Source: Sutcliffiella halmapala | GTDB lineage: Bacteria > Bacillota > Bacilli > Bacillales > Bacillaceae_I | NCBI RefSeq assembly: GCF_002019665.1 | Contig: NZ_KV917375.1 | Location: 380,001 to 444,000 of the forward strand | Direction of reading: 5' to 3' | Length of the DNA stretch: 64,000 bases | Shown: positions 17,183-26,323 of the stretch, one piece after another | Layout: every line of letters starts with the position of its first letter | Numbering within the stretch: position 1 is the first letter of the stretch | Notes under the pieces: generated by a model | Databases searched by the model: none | What the model saw: only the letters and a program-made list of their open reading frames with translations | Told to the model about the DNA's origin: nothing | Program-made: the position numbers and the translations under genes

Positions 17183-17220
17183 AAAAAGGCTTAGTGATAT
17201 TTGCATCTCTAAGCCTTTTT
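17183..17220. terminator. Terminator hairpin
   Basis: AAAAAGGCTTAG pairs with CTAAGCCTTTTT. The A and T tracts on both sides allow use from either direction. It lies downstream of the VOC gene. Confidence 0.65.
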
Positions 17221-17314
17221 GACTGTGAAATATACTGTGAAGTGGTCTGCGATTTACCGTTTTGCACCCCACAAGTAAACCAGTTACTAAAAGAAGAACA
17301 GGGTTAACATAAAG

Positions 17315-17698
17315 TTACTGCTGGATTATCTGAATTAAGTTTCCACATGTATCGTCGAAGACAGCTATTGTATTTTCGCCAATTTTTGTCGGCTCCATAG
17401 TAAAGTTCACGCCGTTTTCCGATAATTGTTTGTACTCTTTATGAATATCTGCAACGCCAAACATTGTTGCTGGGATACCCTCAGCAAATATTTTCTTTTG
17501 ATACTCTTTGGCGGCTGGATGGTTGTTCGGTTCAAGTAAAAGCTCGGTTCCCAATTGATTCTCTGGAGAAACAAGGGCTATCCACCTGAATTCTCCGACG
17601 GGAATGTCATGCTTTTTTTCAAAACCCAACTTTTCTGTATAAAACGCCAATGCCTTATCTTGATCTTGTACAAATAAACTGGTTACGATGATTTTCAT
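17315..17698 (-). CDS. VOC-family (glyoxalase/bleomycin resistance-like) protein, 127 aa
   Basis: Vicinal oxygen chelate fold: SLFVQDQDKALAFYTEKLGF begins the first module, and GVADIHKEYKQLSENGVNF followed by TIAVFDDTCGNLIQIIQ completes the second. Typical metal-ligand positions are present, including Glu in GTELLLEP. The start at 17698 has AAGGAGG upstream; an earlier in-frame ATG at 17731 lacks a ribosome binding site. It lies 97 bases downstream of the ArsR-type gene in the same direction, so a small operon is likely. The substrate is unknown. Confidence 0.85.
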   Translation of the reverse strand: MKIIVTSLFVQDQDKALAFYTEKLGFEKKHDIPVGEFRWIALVSPENQLGTELLLEPNNHPAAKEYQKKIFAEGIPATMFGVADIHKEYKQLSENGVNFTMEPTKIGENTIAVFDDTCGNLIQIIQQ

Positions 17699-17795
17699 TC
17701 GTTTTTGCCTCCTTCGATATTGATGACGCATGGTACTGTGCTAAAAGTAAAACAACCTACCTATCTGTCAGAAGTTCTGTTCTGATTTTATAAAA

Positions 17796-18074
17796 TTACT
17801 CTATCCATCTTTTCAGTAAATTTTTAAGTGGTTCGTTGTTGAAAATAATTACGCGATATTTCCCCTTTCGTTCTGATTTTACGAGTCCCGCATCTTCCAA
17901 AATAGCAAGATGTTTAGCTATCGCCTGTCTCGAAATGGAAAGATTGTGATTCATAATAAGACGTGCAGTAAGTTCATACAACGTCATCTCGTTGCGTTCG
18001 GATAGTTCGTCTAATATAAGCCGTCGAGTTGAATCGCTAAGTGCTTTAAATATAGTGTCTTTGTCCCAATTCAT
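17796..18074 (-). CDS. ArsR-family winged-helix repressor, 92 aa, probably leaderless
   Basis: The sequence has the ArsR layout: IFKALSDSTRRLILDELSER, then ELTARLIMNHNLSISRQAIA, the recognition helix AIAKHLAILEDAGLVKSER and the wing GKYRVIIFNNEPL. No metal-binding cysteine motif is visible, so it belongs to the non-metal group often found beside VOC or activator-of-Hsp90-type genes. No ribosome binding site precedes the ATG. A near-perfect promoter puts the transcription start at or beside the A of the ATG. Confidence 0.85.
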   Translation of the reverse strand: MNWDKDTIFKALSDSTRRLILDELSERNEMTLYELTARLIMNHNLSISRQAIAKHLAILEDAGLVKSERKGKYRVIIFNNEPLKNLLKRWIE

Positions 18075-18080
18075 ATATCG

Positions 18081-18109
18081 AGTATATGCAACTTTTTGGT
18101 TGCTGTCAA
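18081..18109 (-). promoter_or_regulatory. Sigma-A promoter of the arsR-type gene
   Basis: On the minus strand TTGACA (18104-18109), a 17-base spacer and TATACT (18081-18086). The ATG begins seven bases after the -10 box. Confidence 0.7.
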
Positions 18110-18145
18110 CAATAAGTAACTTTAGGGTTGCTTATTGTTGACAGC
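18102..18145. repeat. Long inverted repeat overlapping the arsR promoter
   Basis: GCTGTCAACAATAAG (18102-18116) is the exact reverse complement of 18131-18145. It contains the -35 box of the arsR-type gene and could be its operator. Confidence 0.7.
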
Positions 18146-18240
18146 TATGGGGACGGTTCTTTTGCTTCTTCAAGAACCATACCTCTTAACGAATTAAAAC
18201 GAGTCTTACATTGTCCACAGGATAGGTCCACTAAAGAAAT

Positions 18241-18268
18241 GAAAGACCTTCCTAATCGAAGGTCTTTT
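18241..18268 (-). terminator. Terminator of the 69-residue membrane protein gene
   Basis: AAAGACCTT pairs with AAGGTCTTT with a seven-base loop. T tracts on both sides allow bidirectional use. Confidence 0.55.
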
Positions 18269-18281
18269 TGAATATGGGTAC

Positions 18282-18491
18282 TTAATTAATGAAATCAAAT
18301 ATTCCTTGATAACCAAAAGGTAAAACAGAAGCAACTAAAATACCTATAACAATTGAAGAATTTGAAAGAACAATAAATTTCCGAAGTGATAGTTCATTCC
18401 TTTTATAAGCGATAATGAAAGCCTTCATCATAAAAAAGACAGTAATAAATATTATAATAGCTGAAAAAATGCTTACTAAAATTACTTCCAT
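18282..18491 (-). CDS. Small membrane protein, 69 aa
   Basis: Two hydrophobic segments, VILVSIFSAIIIFITVFFMM and VLSNSSIVIGILVASVLPFG, are separated by the basic stretch AYKRNELSLRK. GGAGGT precedes the ATG at a good distance and a terminator follows the stop, so it is probably expressed. I do not recognise a family. Confidence 0.6.
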   Translation of the reverse strand: MEVILVSIFSAIIIFITVFFMMKAFIIAYKRNELSLRKFIVLSNSSIVIGILVASVLPFGYQGIFDFIN

Positions 18492-18572
18492 TGTGTACCT
18501 CCATTCACAAAAATATTTAACTAAATTTTACCACCTAATCGAAATGATAGATACAAAATCTATGAGTATGAG

Positions 18573-18869
18573 GGACACAGGACTAGGTTCCTCGACCCGT
18601 TTTCACAAAGTTATAATGGGAAATTACGAGCTGGGAGGATTTATCGGGCAGAATGAGCGTAGTGGAGGAAGCATATCTTTTGTCAATTTACACAAGTCTT
18701 CTGATATTTTGGTGGGATAGAATTTTTAAATTATGCTTAAAAAACAATTTTTAAACAAACGTTTGATTAAATTATATTTTTGTATTGGTTAGGCGAGGTT
18801 AAAAGTGGTATGGTAAATATCGACTATTTTCGCACGGTATAGTGAAATAATTATGGGGAAGCAGTTTGG
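18573..18869. repeat. Dispersed repeat block L, copy 1
   Basis: About 300 bases nearly identical in their second half to 28690-29008. Shared landmarks are CCTCGACC, TTTTCACAAAGTTA, TTTACAC.AGTCTTCTGATA, TTTTTAAACAAACGTTTGAT and TTGGTTAGGCGAGGTTAAAA. It contains the palindrome CAAACGTTTG of TetR-operator type, but no gene is visible. Confidence 0.75.
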
Positions 18870-18997
18870 TGGTCAAGTGGTGGAGTTGCATAGACGCTGA
18901 AGAAAAGTATTAGCAACTATCTATTAGAACGCAAGGTCCTCCAACTAACTATCAATTGCTTAGCTTGTAGGGAACGGATCGATGATTAACACGAGTC

Positions 18998-19018
18998 GAG
19001 GGACCTGTCCCTGTGACC
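18998..19018. repeat. GGGACAG-family repeat next to LD-carboxypeptidase
   Basis: GAGGGACCTGTCCCTGTGACC lies just after the stop of the carboxypeptidase gene. Its counterpart at 32200-32222 is degraded. Confidence 0.65.
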
Positions 19019-19024
19019 CTACTC

Positions 19025-19948
19025 TCAGTTAGAAACGGTTGGTTCCATCACAGTTAATGTATTATTGGTGGCATTCAGATTGACAATCGCTCCTATGGGA
19101 ATGGCGGCTTTGTATCTGCCGTGTCCGGTAGCAAAGTTGACCATTAGTGGTTTTTCCAACGGCACTAGAAAATAATTAATCAGGTCTGCATATGTGGTGT
19201 TATAGGAAACGGGGCAATCTGTACATTGCCCCATGATAATGCCAAGGCTATCATCGAATTTTCCTGCCATGGACAGCTGCGTAAGGTACCGGAGAATCAT
19301 ATTAGTGGGAGCATGGACCTCTTCTAGGAATAGAATTTTTCCTTTTGTATCGATTTCATAAGGGGTACCGAGCGTATTCACGATGGATGTCATATTCCCT
19401 CCAACTATTGGACCTGTCACATTTCCAGGCGTGATACCCATGAGCGTTATTTCCGGTGGATTTTGAATGGGCCGTGGTGAAAGGAACGTGGAAGTCGCTG
19501 CAAAAAACTGGTTGAAATTATAAGCGGGCGTTTCCAAACGAAAATCAATGAGCATCAGGCTATGAAAAGTAATAAGATCACTAAATTGATACAGGCTGTT
19601 CAACAGGACGGTGATGTCACTGTACCCTGAAATGATCTTAGGGTTTTCCCTGATTACATCAAAATCCAAAAAGGGAAGAATGCCCTGAACCCCTGTCCCA
19701 CCACGTGTCGGTAGAATCATTTTCACATTCGGATTTTCAAACATATCCATGATATCCTCTGCCCTTTTATCTGCAGGTGCAGCCACGATCCCATCAAAAG
19801 AATACACATACCTGCCAAAAACAATAGTAAATCCCATGTCTCTCAAAAATTGCACCCTCGCATCTATAATCGTTGCATCAAGAGGACTTCCCGGAGTAAC
19901 CAAACCAATTGTATCTCCGCTTTGCAGCACTGGTGGTCTATTCGCCAT
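19025..19948 (-). CDS. S66-family LD-carboxypeptidase (LdcA/MccF-like), 307 aa
   Basis: Serine peptidase predicted to remove the terminal D-Ala from L,D-tetrapeptides of peptidoglycan, or to cleave microcin C-like compounds. The nucleophile lies in SGYSDITVLL (Ser 110). The catalytic Glu is in LFLEEVHAPTNMILRYL and the His in FATGHGRYKAAIPIGA near the C-terminus. The N-terminal QSGDTIGLVTPGSPLDATII is typical of the family. GGGGGAG precedes the ATG at 19948. A decayed copy, with flanking DNA, lies at 32224-33133. Confidence 0.9.
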   Translation of the reverse strand: MANRPPVLQSGDTIGLVTPGSPLDATIIDARVQFLRDMGFTIVFGRYVYSFDGIVAAPADKRAEDIMDMFENPNVKMILPTRGGTGVQGILPFLDFDVIRENPKIISGYSDITVLLNSLYQFSDLITFHSLMLIDFRLETPAYNFNQFFAATSTFLSPRPIQNPPEITLMGITPGNVTGPIVGGNMTSIVNTLGTPYEIDTKGKILFLEEVHAPTNMILRYLTQLSMAGKFDDSLGIIMGQCTDCPVSYNTTYADLINYFLVPLEKPLMVNFATGHGRYKAAIPIGAIVNLNATNNTLTVMEPTVSN

Positions 19949-20114
19949 GTTTATTCGCTCCCCCAATTATTCTTCCTGCTTTATTGAATGCATATTATTA
20001 CTAAATATATGATGGGAAATTTATTTGAGAAGTGTGAGTGACCATAGGGACACTTGTTCTAGGGAACAAACATCTAACATTTCTACAATAGGGTCTCTTA
20101 TTATTTGGCTGTAT

Positions 20115-20288
20115 TCGCATACTTTGTTGCTTTTCGTAAATAGAATCAACCCGTCATTATCGTTGCAATCGTGCTCTTTTCCATTATGTAATCGAGAGCC
20201 TTCTTCTATTTTCTAAGCAAAATGCCGGTAAAAAGTCCAAATGCCGACTTTTCACCAGCTTAAAGCAACAATCTTTACGAAAAGAGCC
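20115..20288. repeat. MITE-like element, copy A
   Basis: About 174 bases with imperfect terminal inverted repeats, GC.TTTTCGTAAA near the left end and TTTACGAAAAGAGCC at the right. It has an inverted counterpart at 46650-46822. It carries no coding sequence. Confidence 0.7.
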
Positions 20289-20354
20289 TATTATTTTTTT
20301 CACTGATTTTTGGATAATAATCTATGCTAGTGGGACTGTCACCGTGGCTATCAA

Positions 20355-20451
20355 ACTTCTAATAACCCAAAAGCAACCTACACCATCCTCGGCGGTACAA
20401 CCGTCGTTAACCAAAAAGTCGCTAACGAAATTGTAAAGTTAATGGAGTAGA
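20355..20451 (+). pseudogene. CWB2 (cell wall binding repeat 2) 3' remnant
   Basis: The plus strand ends a reading frame with ATYTILGGTTVVNQKVANEI and VKLME, then TAG. This is the C-terminal strand-helix of a CWB2 domain, like those in the subtilase downstream. Everything upstream is missing and is replaced by a degenerate palindromic repeat at 20331-20351. Confidence 0.65.
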
Positions 20452-20452
20452 A

Positions 20453-20487
20453 GAAGCAAAGCAGTGGGGGAGGTCCTGTTGCTTTTT
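20453..20487 (+). terminator. Terminator of the lost CWB2 gene
   Basis: AAGCAAAGCAG pairs with CTGTTGCTTT followed by T, immediately after the CWB2 remnant stop. Confidence 0.5.
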
Positions 20488-20545
20488 GAATTTTTAAAAA
20501 ATAATAAAATCTATGAAAATAGACTGATTTATTTTTAGGAATATC

Positions 20546-20554
20546 TGCTATAAT
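20546..20554 (+). promoter_or_regulatory. Extended -10 promoter of the subtilase gene
   Basis: TGCTATAAT is an extended -10 element about 80 bases before the ATG. No good -35 is visible. Confidence 0.45.
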
Positions 20555-20636
20555 ATTCTAGTATTTAGCAAATAACCTAAATATAACTAGTTTCGCAATC
20601 TTGTATTTTACATGAGAGAAGAGAGGAAGACGTAGG

Positions 20637-23600
20637 ATGCGTTGGAGAAAATGGAGCAAGGCTGTTATACCGTTAGCTATTACAGCAGTAGTAGCAAGCT
20701 CACCATTACAAGCACTAGCTTATACTGGAGGAGAAAGAGCTTTAGAAAAGGATTATTTAAGTTTCACCAATCGCTTTAAAAGTATGGCGGAAGAAAACAC
20801 GAATAAAAACTCCTATCAAAAAGTAAAGGAACAGGCAGCGGTAAGTGACACTACCTATATTGTGAAATATAAGGATAAGGTGTCACCGCAGGAGCATCGA
20901 AATGCAGGAGCAACTCTAGTAAAAAGCTATCCGAAACTTGGTTATGATGTTATTAAGGTAAATGCTAAATCGAGCTTATCGAAAACATTAAAAGCATATG
21001 AAAAAATGCAGAAGGTTTCGTCTGTTACACCAAGTGTTCTTTATAAAAAGCTAGGGACAGTCGATCCAAAAATAAATGATATGTATCATATTCAACAATT
21101 GGATGTGTTAAAAGCACAGAATTTAGTTGGGGACAATAAGGTTCGTGTCGCAGTTATTGATACTGGGATGGACCAAAATCATCCTGAATTAAAGGAGAGA
21201 ATCATAGATTCAGTAAACATTGTGGATCCGATGAGAAAGCCTGTAGCTGATTTACATGGAACCCATGTAGCCGGGATTATTGCTGCAGAAAAAGGCAATG
21301 GAATTGGTGGAGTAGGGATTAACCCTTCAGCAGAAATTATAGCAATCGATGTATTTAACGGGGATATGGGAGCATTTGACTTCGCAATCGCAGAAGGAAT
21401 TATCTATGCAGTGGATAATGGTGCACAAGTAATTAATATGAGCTTAGGTAGCTTTTATCCTTCCACAATCATTGAAGAAGCAGTAAATTATGCAATTGCC
21501 TCTAATGTTGTGGTTGTAGCAGCTGCTGGGAACTCTGGGACAAGCGATAAAGGTTACCCCGCTTCCTATAAAGGAGTAATTAGCGTTGGTGCTACAGATG
21601 AAAATAAAGAGCTAACATATTTCTCATCCTACGGTGCTTCGGTGGATATTGTAGCTCCAGGAAGTGACATTTATAACGCAGCTTATACTGGAACGTCTAC
21701 TTTTATGAACCTGAGTGGAACATCCATGGCTTCTCCGGTGGTCGCTGGTGTCGCTTCTTTATTGTTAGCGAAAAATCCAGATCTTTCACCATATGAAGTA
21801 GAATATTTATTGAAAACAACAGCAGATGATCTTGGAGAAAAGGGCTATGATTTAACATACGGGCACGGGTTAGTGAATCCGGTTCAAGCTCTAACAAAGA
21901 GTAATACGTCTATCCCTGCTCAGCCTAAGGTAGATGAAGAGGATATCGTAAGTGTTGCAAAAAAATTAACCTTTAATCAAGGGAAAACATCTTCAAGTGG
22001 GGCGATTAAACAGCCATACCAACAAGATTTTTATAAGGTTGATGTAAAAGAAGGGGAATTCATCCAAAGTCTCTTAGAGGTTCCAGCTAATTATGATTAT
22101 GAGCTAGAGTATCGATTCTATCCAACTGGAGAAGCAGATCATGTCGATAACTTCAAGGTGAATTTTGCAGATGTTGGGAATGAAGAAGGATATCTATATG
22201 AAGCGTTCATGGATGGAACACTTGTTGTTAGTGTTCAAGATGTAAATGATAACACGGATGTTACACAAAACGCTGATTATACATTATTATTAGAAAAGTT
22301 TTCAGAAATTAAGGAAGATACGAACAGCTATGAAAACCCAGTTCAAATCAATACTTTGCCATTCGAATCTAAAGCAAAGGAATTTTTAACGGGAGAATTT
22401 GGGGATCAGGATTATTTTGAGTTTGAAGTAGAAGAACTTCAAACTGTCAAAGCAAAGGTTAGTGGAATCCCGAGTGTAGATGTTAGCTTAGCAGTGACGG
22501 TTTATGATGAAGAGTACGAAGAAGAATATGTCGTAGATTATAGTAATTTTAATGGACCAGGAAAGGGAGAAACATTAGCTTTTGAAGCGATTCCTGGCTA
22601 TAAATATAAAGTGGAAGTCGCAAGTTCAATCGGCTATTTTGATGAATTTAGCGGAATATGGTTTGATGGAATAGGTACTCATTCGTCCCATATTGCTTAT
22701 GACCTTTCCATCGAAGGAAAAGTATTACCAGAAGATTTGGATGGTTTTCCTTATGGGTTGTATGAGTACGAAGAAGAAGTCATAGAAGAAAGACTCAGTT
22801 TGAAGGAATATACAACGAAAAGAATGGAACGAAAAGATGCAGAAATAACGCCAATCCTAGAAGATGATTCCGAGGAGTACGAAGAAGATTATTTCTGGGA
22901 AACAGCAATACCGTATCAGTTAGGTGATTCTGCTTCAGAATATATTCAATATGGTGATGATATCGATTTATTTAAATTTGAAGTATCAAAAGATGGTATC
23001 TATCACCTTGAAGTTTCAGGATCTGACGAAATAACGCCATTTATGGAATTACTGGAATACGATGAATTATTTGGTTGGGCAACTGTTCAGCTTAACTTTG
23101 GAATGACGGGCCTAGAGGATTTTATCCAAGCAGGGTTAAAGGGTGGAAAACGTTATATTCTAGCAGTTTATAATGAGCAAATGCGTGCTACATTTGAGCC
23201 TTACACTTTACAATCTAAGCTAATCCTTGAAGGTACTCTAGATCAAAATGAATCCAATGATACAGAGGATAGCGCAACTATTCTAAATGGAAATACGATT
23301 TCAGGAAATTTTGATATCACCAATGATTTAGATATGTTCTACTTACAACCAGGTGATAAGAATGAGCTATTTGCCTTTTATGTGGATGTAGATAAATCCT
23401 TTAAGAAAGATGATTTCCCGAAGGATTATAAGATGACGCCGATTGATCCGATGGTCTACATTGTAGAAGATACAAATGGAGATCAATATTTAGATGAAGA
23501 GGAATTCAGCACAATTAGAGTCTTAGATAGAGGCTGGGAGTTTGCAGGGGAGAGTGGTTCCTTCCAGCGTAAGGCAGATGCTGGTTACTTTATCGTTTTA

Positions 23601-24959
23601 ATGAATTATATGTGGGAAATGAATAAAGTACCGGTTTCTACTTATCAATTAATGGCTGGTCCGGTAAATTCAAATGATGAAGATGCTGGAAATGTAGTGA
23701 AGAATAATATACCATCTAAGCCACTTTCTCTTACCCAGGTTGGAGATTTTGATTGGGAAGCAACGGGATATCTTAACTATGTAGCAAATGGTCAAGATGT
23801 CGATTGGTATCAAATTCCAGCATGGAAGAATAGTGAGCTTGCTATTACATTTAATGTACCTTCAGATATTGATGGGAAAATTCAATTATTTGATAAAAAA
23901 GGAAAACTTGTCAAGGAATCTAATTATTACGGACAAGGGGATGCGGAAATTCTCCTCACAACAGGAAAAGAAGCGGGTCCATACTATTTAGCCCTATCAA
24001 GTACCGATGGAAATCCAAGCTTAAAGCCCTATCAGGTAGCTATAAAAGCTAAGATGGTACCAGAGAACGGAAAAGTTGAACGAATCTCTGGTTCGACTAG
24101 ATATGGGACGTCTCTTGCATTCTCTAGTCGTATTCCTGATCAATCATTAGACTATGTATTGCTAGCAAACGGAAATAATTATCCTGATGCATTAGCGGGA
24201 GTAGTGTTAAATGATGTATTGAACGGAACTGTATTACTTGTAAGTGATAACGACACCGTTCAAGAAAATGCCCTAAAAGAAGCAAAGCGATTACTTAAGT
24301 CAGATGGAAAAATTCTCATCCTTGGTGGCGTTAGTGCGGTTTCCATGAAAGTAGAAAATTCCTTTAAAAAGAACTTTAAAGTAGAGCGAGTTTCAGGGCA
24401 CAGTAGAACGCACACTTCAATTGAAATAGCGAAAAAAGTATCCAAAAATCCAAAAGAAATTATACTAGTATCAGGATTGAATTTTGCGGATGCATTAACT
24501 ATTGCACCTTATGCGAGCGATAATCAAATTCCTATTTTGTTGAATTCATCCAGTTCGACATTATCAAAAGAGATAGAAGCATACATTAAGCAGAACAAAG
24601 TGAAAAAAGTCACTGTAATTGGTGGAAAAGCAGCAGTTTCTGAGGATGCAGTGAAAAAGTTAAAAGCAGCTGGAGCAACGGATATCACCCGTGTATCTGG
24701 ACAAACTAGATACTTAACAGCGCTAGAGGTTGCGAAAAAGTACTATCCACAAACATCAGCAGTAGGAATCGCAAATGGAAAAGTGTTCCCTGATGCACTA
24801 AGTGGTAGCCATTTCGCAGCCAAAAACAACATGCCAATCGTGTTAGTAGATGGCCAATCCATGGTTAGTGATCTATCAAAATATCTAAAAGAAACAAAAG
24901 TACAAAACTACTATATCTATGGAGGACCAAAAGTAGTCGATGGCAATATTGTGAAATAA
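20637..24959 (+). CDS. Secreted Vpr-like subtilase with three CWB2 wall-anchoring repeats, 1440 aa
   Basis: An exported serine protease held on the cell wall. The signal peptide is residues 1-28. An inhibitor I9-type propeptide follows (TTYIVKYKDKVSPQEH to about 140). The S8 catalytic domain has Asp 175 (VAVIDTGMDQNHPE), His 207 (DLHGTHVAGI) and Ser 363 (LSGTSMASPVVAG). Residues 440-1145 contain several beta-rich pre-peptidase-C-terminal-like domains, marked by dyads such as DQDYFEFEVEE, DIDLFKFEVSKDG and DLDMFYLQPGD. The C-terminus from about 1147 has three CWB2 repeats (RISGSTRYGTS, RVSGHSRTHTS, RVSGQTRYLTA), which bind anionic wall polymers. AGAGAGGAAG lies upstream of the ATG. The last codon is followed by a perfect hairpin terminator. 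Confidence 0.92.
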   Translation: MRWRKWSKAVIPLAITAVVASSPLQALAYTGGERALEKDYLSFTNRFKSMAEENTNKNSYQKVKEQAAVSDTTYIVKYKDKVSPQEHRNAGATLVKSYPKLGYDVIKVNAKSSLSKTLKAYEKMQKVSSVTPSVLYKKLGTVDPKINDMYHIQQLDVLKAQNLVGDNKVRVAVIDTGMDQNHPELKERIIDSVNIVDPMRKPVADLHGTHVAGIIAAEKGNGIGGVGINPSAEIIAIDVFNGDMGAFDFAIAEGIIYAVDNGAQVINMSLGSFYPSTIIEEAVNYAIASNVVVVAAAGNSGTSDKGYPASYKGVISVGATDENKELTYFSSYGASVDIVAPGSDIYNAAYTGTSTFMNLSGTSMASPVVAGVASLLLAKNPDLSPYEVEYLLKTTADDLGEKGYDLTYGHGLVNPVQALTKSNTSIPAQPKVDEEDIVSVAKKLTFNQGKTSSSGAIKQPYQQDFYKVDVKEGEFIQSLLEVPANYDYELEYRFYPTGEADHVDNFKVNFADVGNEEGYLYEAFMDGTLVVSVQDVNDNTDVTQNADYTLLLEKFSEIKEDTNSYENPVQINTLPFESKAKEFLTGEFGDQDYFEFEVEELQTVKAKVSGIPSVDVSLAVTVYDEEYEEEYVVDYSNFNGPGKGETLAFEAIPGYKYKVEVASSIGYFDEFSGIWFDGIGTHSSHIAYDLSIEGKVLPEDLDGFPYGLYEYEEEVIEERLSLKEYTTKRMERKDAEITPILEDDSEEYEEDYFWETAIPYQLGDSASEYIQYGDDIDLFKFEVSKDGIYHLEVSGSDEITPFMELLEYDELFGWATVQLNFGMTGLEDFIQAGLKGGKRYILAVYNEQMRATFEPYTLQSKLILEGTLDQNESNDTEDSATILNGNTISGNFDITNDLDMFYLQPGDKNELFAFYVDVDKSFKKDDFPKDYKMTPIDPMVYIVEDTNGDQYLDEEEFSTIRVLDRGWEFAGESGSFQRKADAGYFIVLMNYMWEMNKVPVSTYQLMAGPVNSNDEDAGNVVKNNIPSKPLSLTQVGDFDWEATGYLNYVANGQDVDWYQIPAWKNSELAITFNVPSDIDGKIQLFDKKGKLVKESNYYGQGDAEILLTTGKEAGPYYLALSSTDGNPSLKPYQVAIKAKMVPENGKVERISGSTRYGTSLAFSSRIPDQSLDYVLLANGNNYPDALAGVVLNDVLNGTVLLVSDNDTVQENALKEAKRLLKSDGKILILGGVSAVSMKVENSFKKNFKVERVSGHSRTHTSIEIAKKVSKNPKEIILVSGLNFADALTIAPYASDNQIPILLNSSSSTLSKEIEAYIKQNKVKKVTVIGGKAAVSEDAVKKLKAAGATDITRVSGQTRYLTALEVAKKYYPQTSAVGIANGKVFPDALSGSHFAAKNNMPIVLVDGQSMVSDLSKYLKETKVQNYYIYGGPKVVDGNIVK

Positions 24960-24962
24960 TTA

Positions 24963-25001
24963 TTGGTGGACAGAGGGACTAGGTTCCTCTGTCCACTTTT
25001 T
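24963..25001 (+). terminator. Terminator derived from a palindromic repeat
   Basis: GTGGACAGAGG pairs perfectly with CCTCTGTCCAC, followed by TTTTT. The stem resembles the GGGACAG repeat family. Confidence 0.8.
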
Positions 25002-25149
25002 GAATTTTCGTAAATCTATGATCTAAACCACCTCTTAAAAAGTTGACGAATTATCAAACATATTTCACGATGCTTTCATTGAGAGCATATCCTTTTTGTG
25101 CGTGAGGAGCGTTGAAAGTATTTATTAGGAATCTTTTATCATATACCAG

Positions 25150-25716
25150 TTAGTCATAAAGATTCTGATCATTTTTTAAAGCACTAATTTTCTTTGTGAG
25201 CGGCAGTGCTTTTTTTAGGAAAAATAATCCTATGGTTAGGAGAGCAATATTCATTAATGCACCTGGTAAATTTATATCTACTTTCATAAAAAAACTTGCA
25301 ATTAGATCTGATAGTAGAAAAAATGCCGGTAAGATAAATATAACTGCTAGTATATACCATATAATGTTAATCCTTTGATAATGCTCTATTTTTGATTTAA
25401 TATCTGAATAAATAGTAAACTCACCTAGTATGGCTTTTCTTCTAAAATACTGCCATCTGTTAATGGCAGCGATATGTTCAATTTCCATCTCATTCATAAA
25501 GCCTAAGTAAGTGTCTTTTTCTGGGATTCTTTCTTCTTTTAAGAATTCAATTCGATATGAAAATTCCCCTGGCTCGCACGCTTTAAAATGATAATAATTA
25601 TTAGTAATTTCACTAAGTGCATATCCTTGTTTGCACATATTGTTTAGCCAATTCTCTTCCTTTTCATACTCAAGAAAAATATTCTTGAGTATATTACGTT
25701 TTACTTTTTTGGTCAT
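25150..25716 (-). CDS. DUF2812 membrane protein, 188 aa
   Basis: The N-terminal half has the DUF2812 pattern: EKEENWLNNMCKQGYALSEI, CEPGEFSYRIEFL and EMEIEHIAAINRWQYFRRKA. Two membrane spans follow, INIIWYILAVIFILPAFFLL and GALMNIALLTIGLFFL. DUF2812 genes are typically coupled to PadR regulators, and here the start overlaps the PadR stop by four bases. The molecular role is unknown; an anti-repressor or membrane-stress role is only a guess. Confidence 0.85.
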   Translation of the reverse strand: MTKKVKRNILKNIFLEYEKEENWLNNMCKQGYALSEITNNYYHFKACEPGEFSYRIEFLKEERIPEKDTYLGFMNEMEIEHIAAINRWQYFRRKAILGEFTIYSDIKSKIEHYQRINIIWYILAVIFILPAFFLLSDLIASFFMKVDINLPGALMNIALLTIGLFFLKKALPLTKKISALKNDQNLYD

Positions 25717-26039
25717 CCTTGATCCCCCTCCACCATTTCTAAGCCGTTATAGTATAGTTCTTTCAATCTTTTTATTTCAGATACAAGAGCTTCTTGACCG
25801 GCATCCGTTAGAACATATTCTTTTCTTCTAGTGTCATCATTTAAAGAATTGAGTGAAATCCAATTTTTTTTAAGGAGAAGACTAATTGCACCATAAAGCG
25901 TTCCAGGGGCAAGGGAAAGTCTGTCATTCGTTAGACTCTTAACATTATTCATAATGCCATAGCCATGAAGTGGTGTTTTTAGGGACAATAAAATATAGTA
26001 TGTTGATTCTGATAGAGGTGGGTACTGGGAACCTGGCAT
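25713..26039 (-). CDS. PadR-family transcriptional repressor, 108 aa
   Basis: Winged helix with the PadR signature: LSESTYYILLSLKTPLHGYG, then RLSLAPGTLYGAISLLLKKN and the wing DDTRRKEYVLTDAGQEAL. The start at 26039 has TGGAG nine bases upstream. It forms an operon with the DUF2812 gene. Two perfect 8-bp-arm palindromes lie upstream and are its likely operators, suggesting autorepression. Confidence 0.9.
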   Translation of the reverse strand: MPGSQYPPLSESTYYILLSLKTPLHGYGIMNNVKSLTNDRLSLAPGTLYGAISLLLKKNWISLNSLNDDTRRKEYVLTDAGQEALVSEIKRLKELYYNGLEMVEGDQG

Positions 26040-26085
26040 TAATATCAACTCCAGAATAAAATGATAATAAGTGTATCCCTTGACG

Positions 26086-26131
26086 TTATATCGATAGACG
26101 ATATAAGTTGACTATATCCTAAGAGGATATA
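26086..26131. promoter_or_regulatory. Two candidate PadR operators
   Basis: TTATATCG, ATAGA, CGATATAA at 26086-26106 and TATATCCT, AAG, AGGATATA at 26113-26131 are perfect inverted repeats upstream of the padR-type gene. Assignment is by position and the AT-rich palindromic form usual for PadR sites. Confidence 0.55.
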
Positions 26132-26323
26132 TATTACAATAGGTTAAAATCAGAAAAATAAAAAAACTACCTGTATAGTAAAGTAGCATGCGTTCGCATT
26201 ATTTTTGAAAAGTCTCTCACTATTGACTTGGGTAACAATGTTTGTGTGCTTGAAAGAATTAAGAGTACTCATCCATTAAGTTCTGCTTTTATCTATTCGT
26301 TTGTCTTTTATTTCCGAGCTAAA

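Noticed and set aside
18415-18720. 101-codon frame on the plus strand
   Set aside because: It is antisense to the small membrane-protein gene and then runs through dispersed repeat block L.
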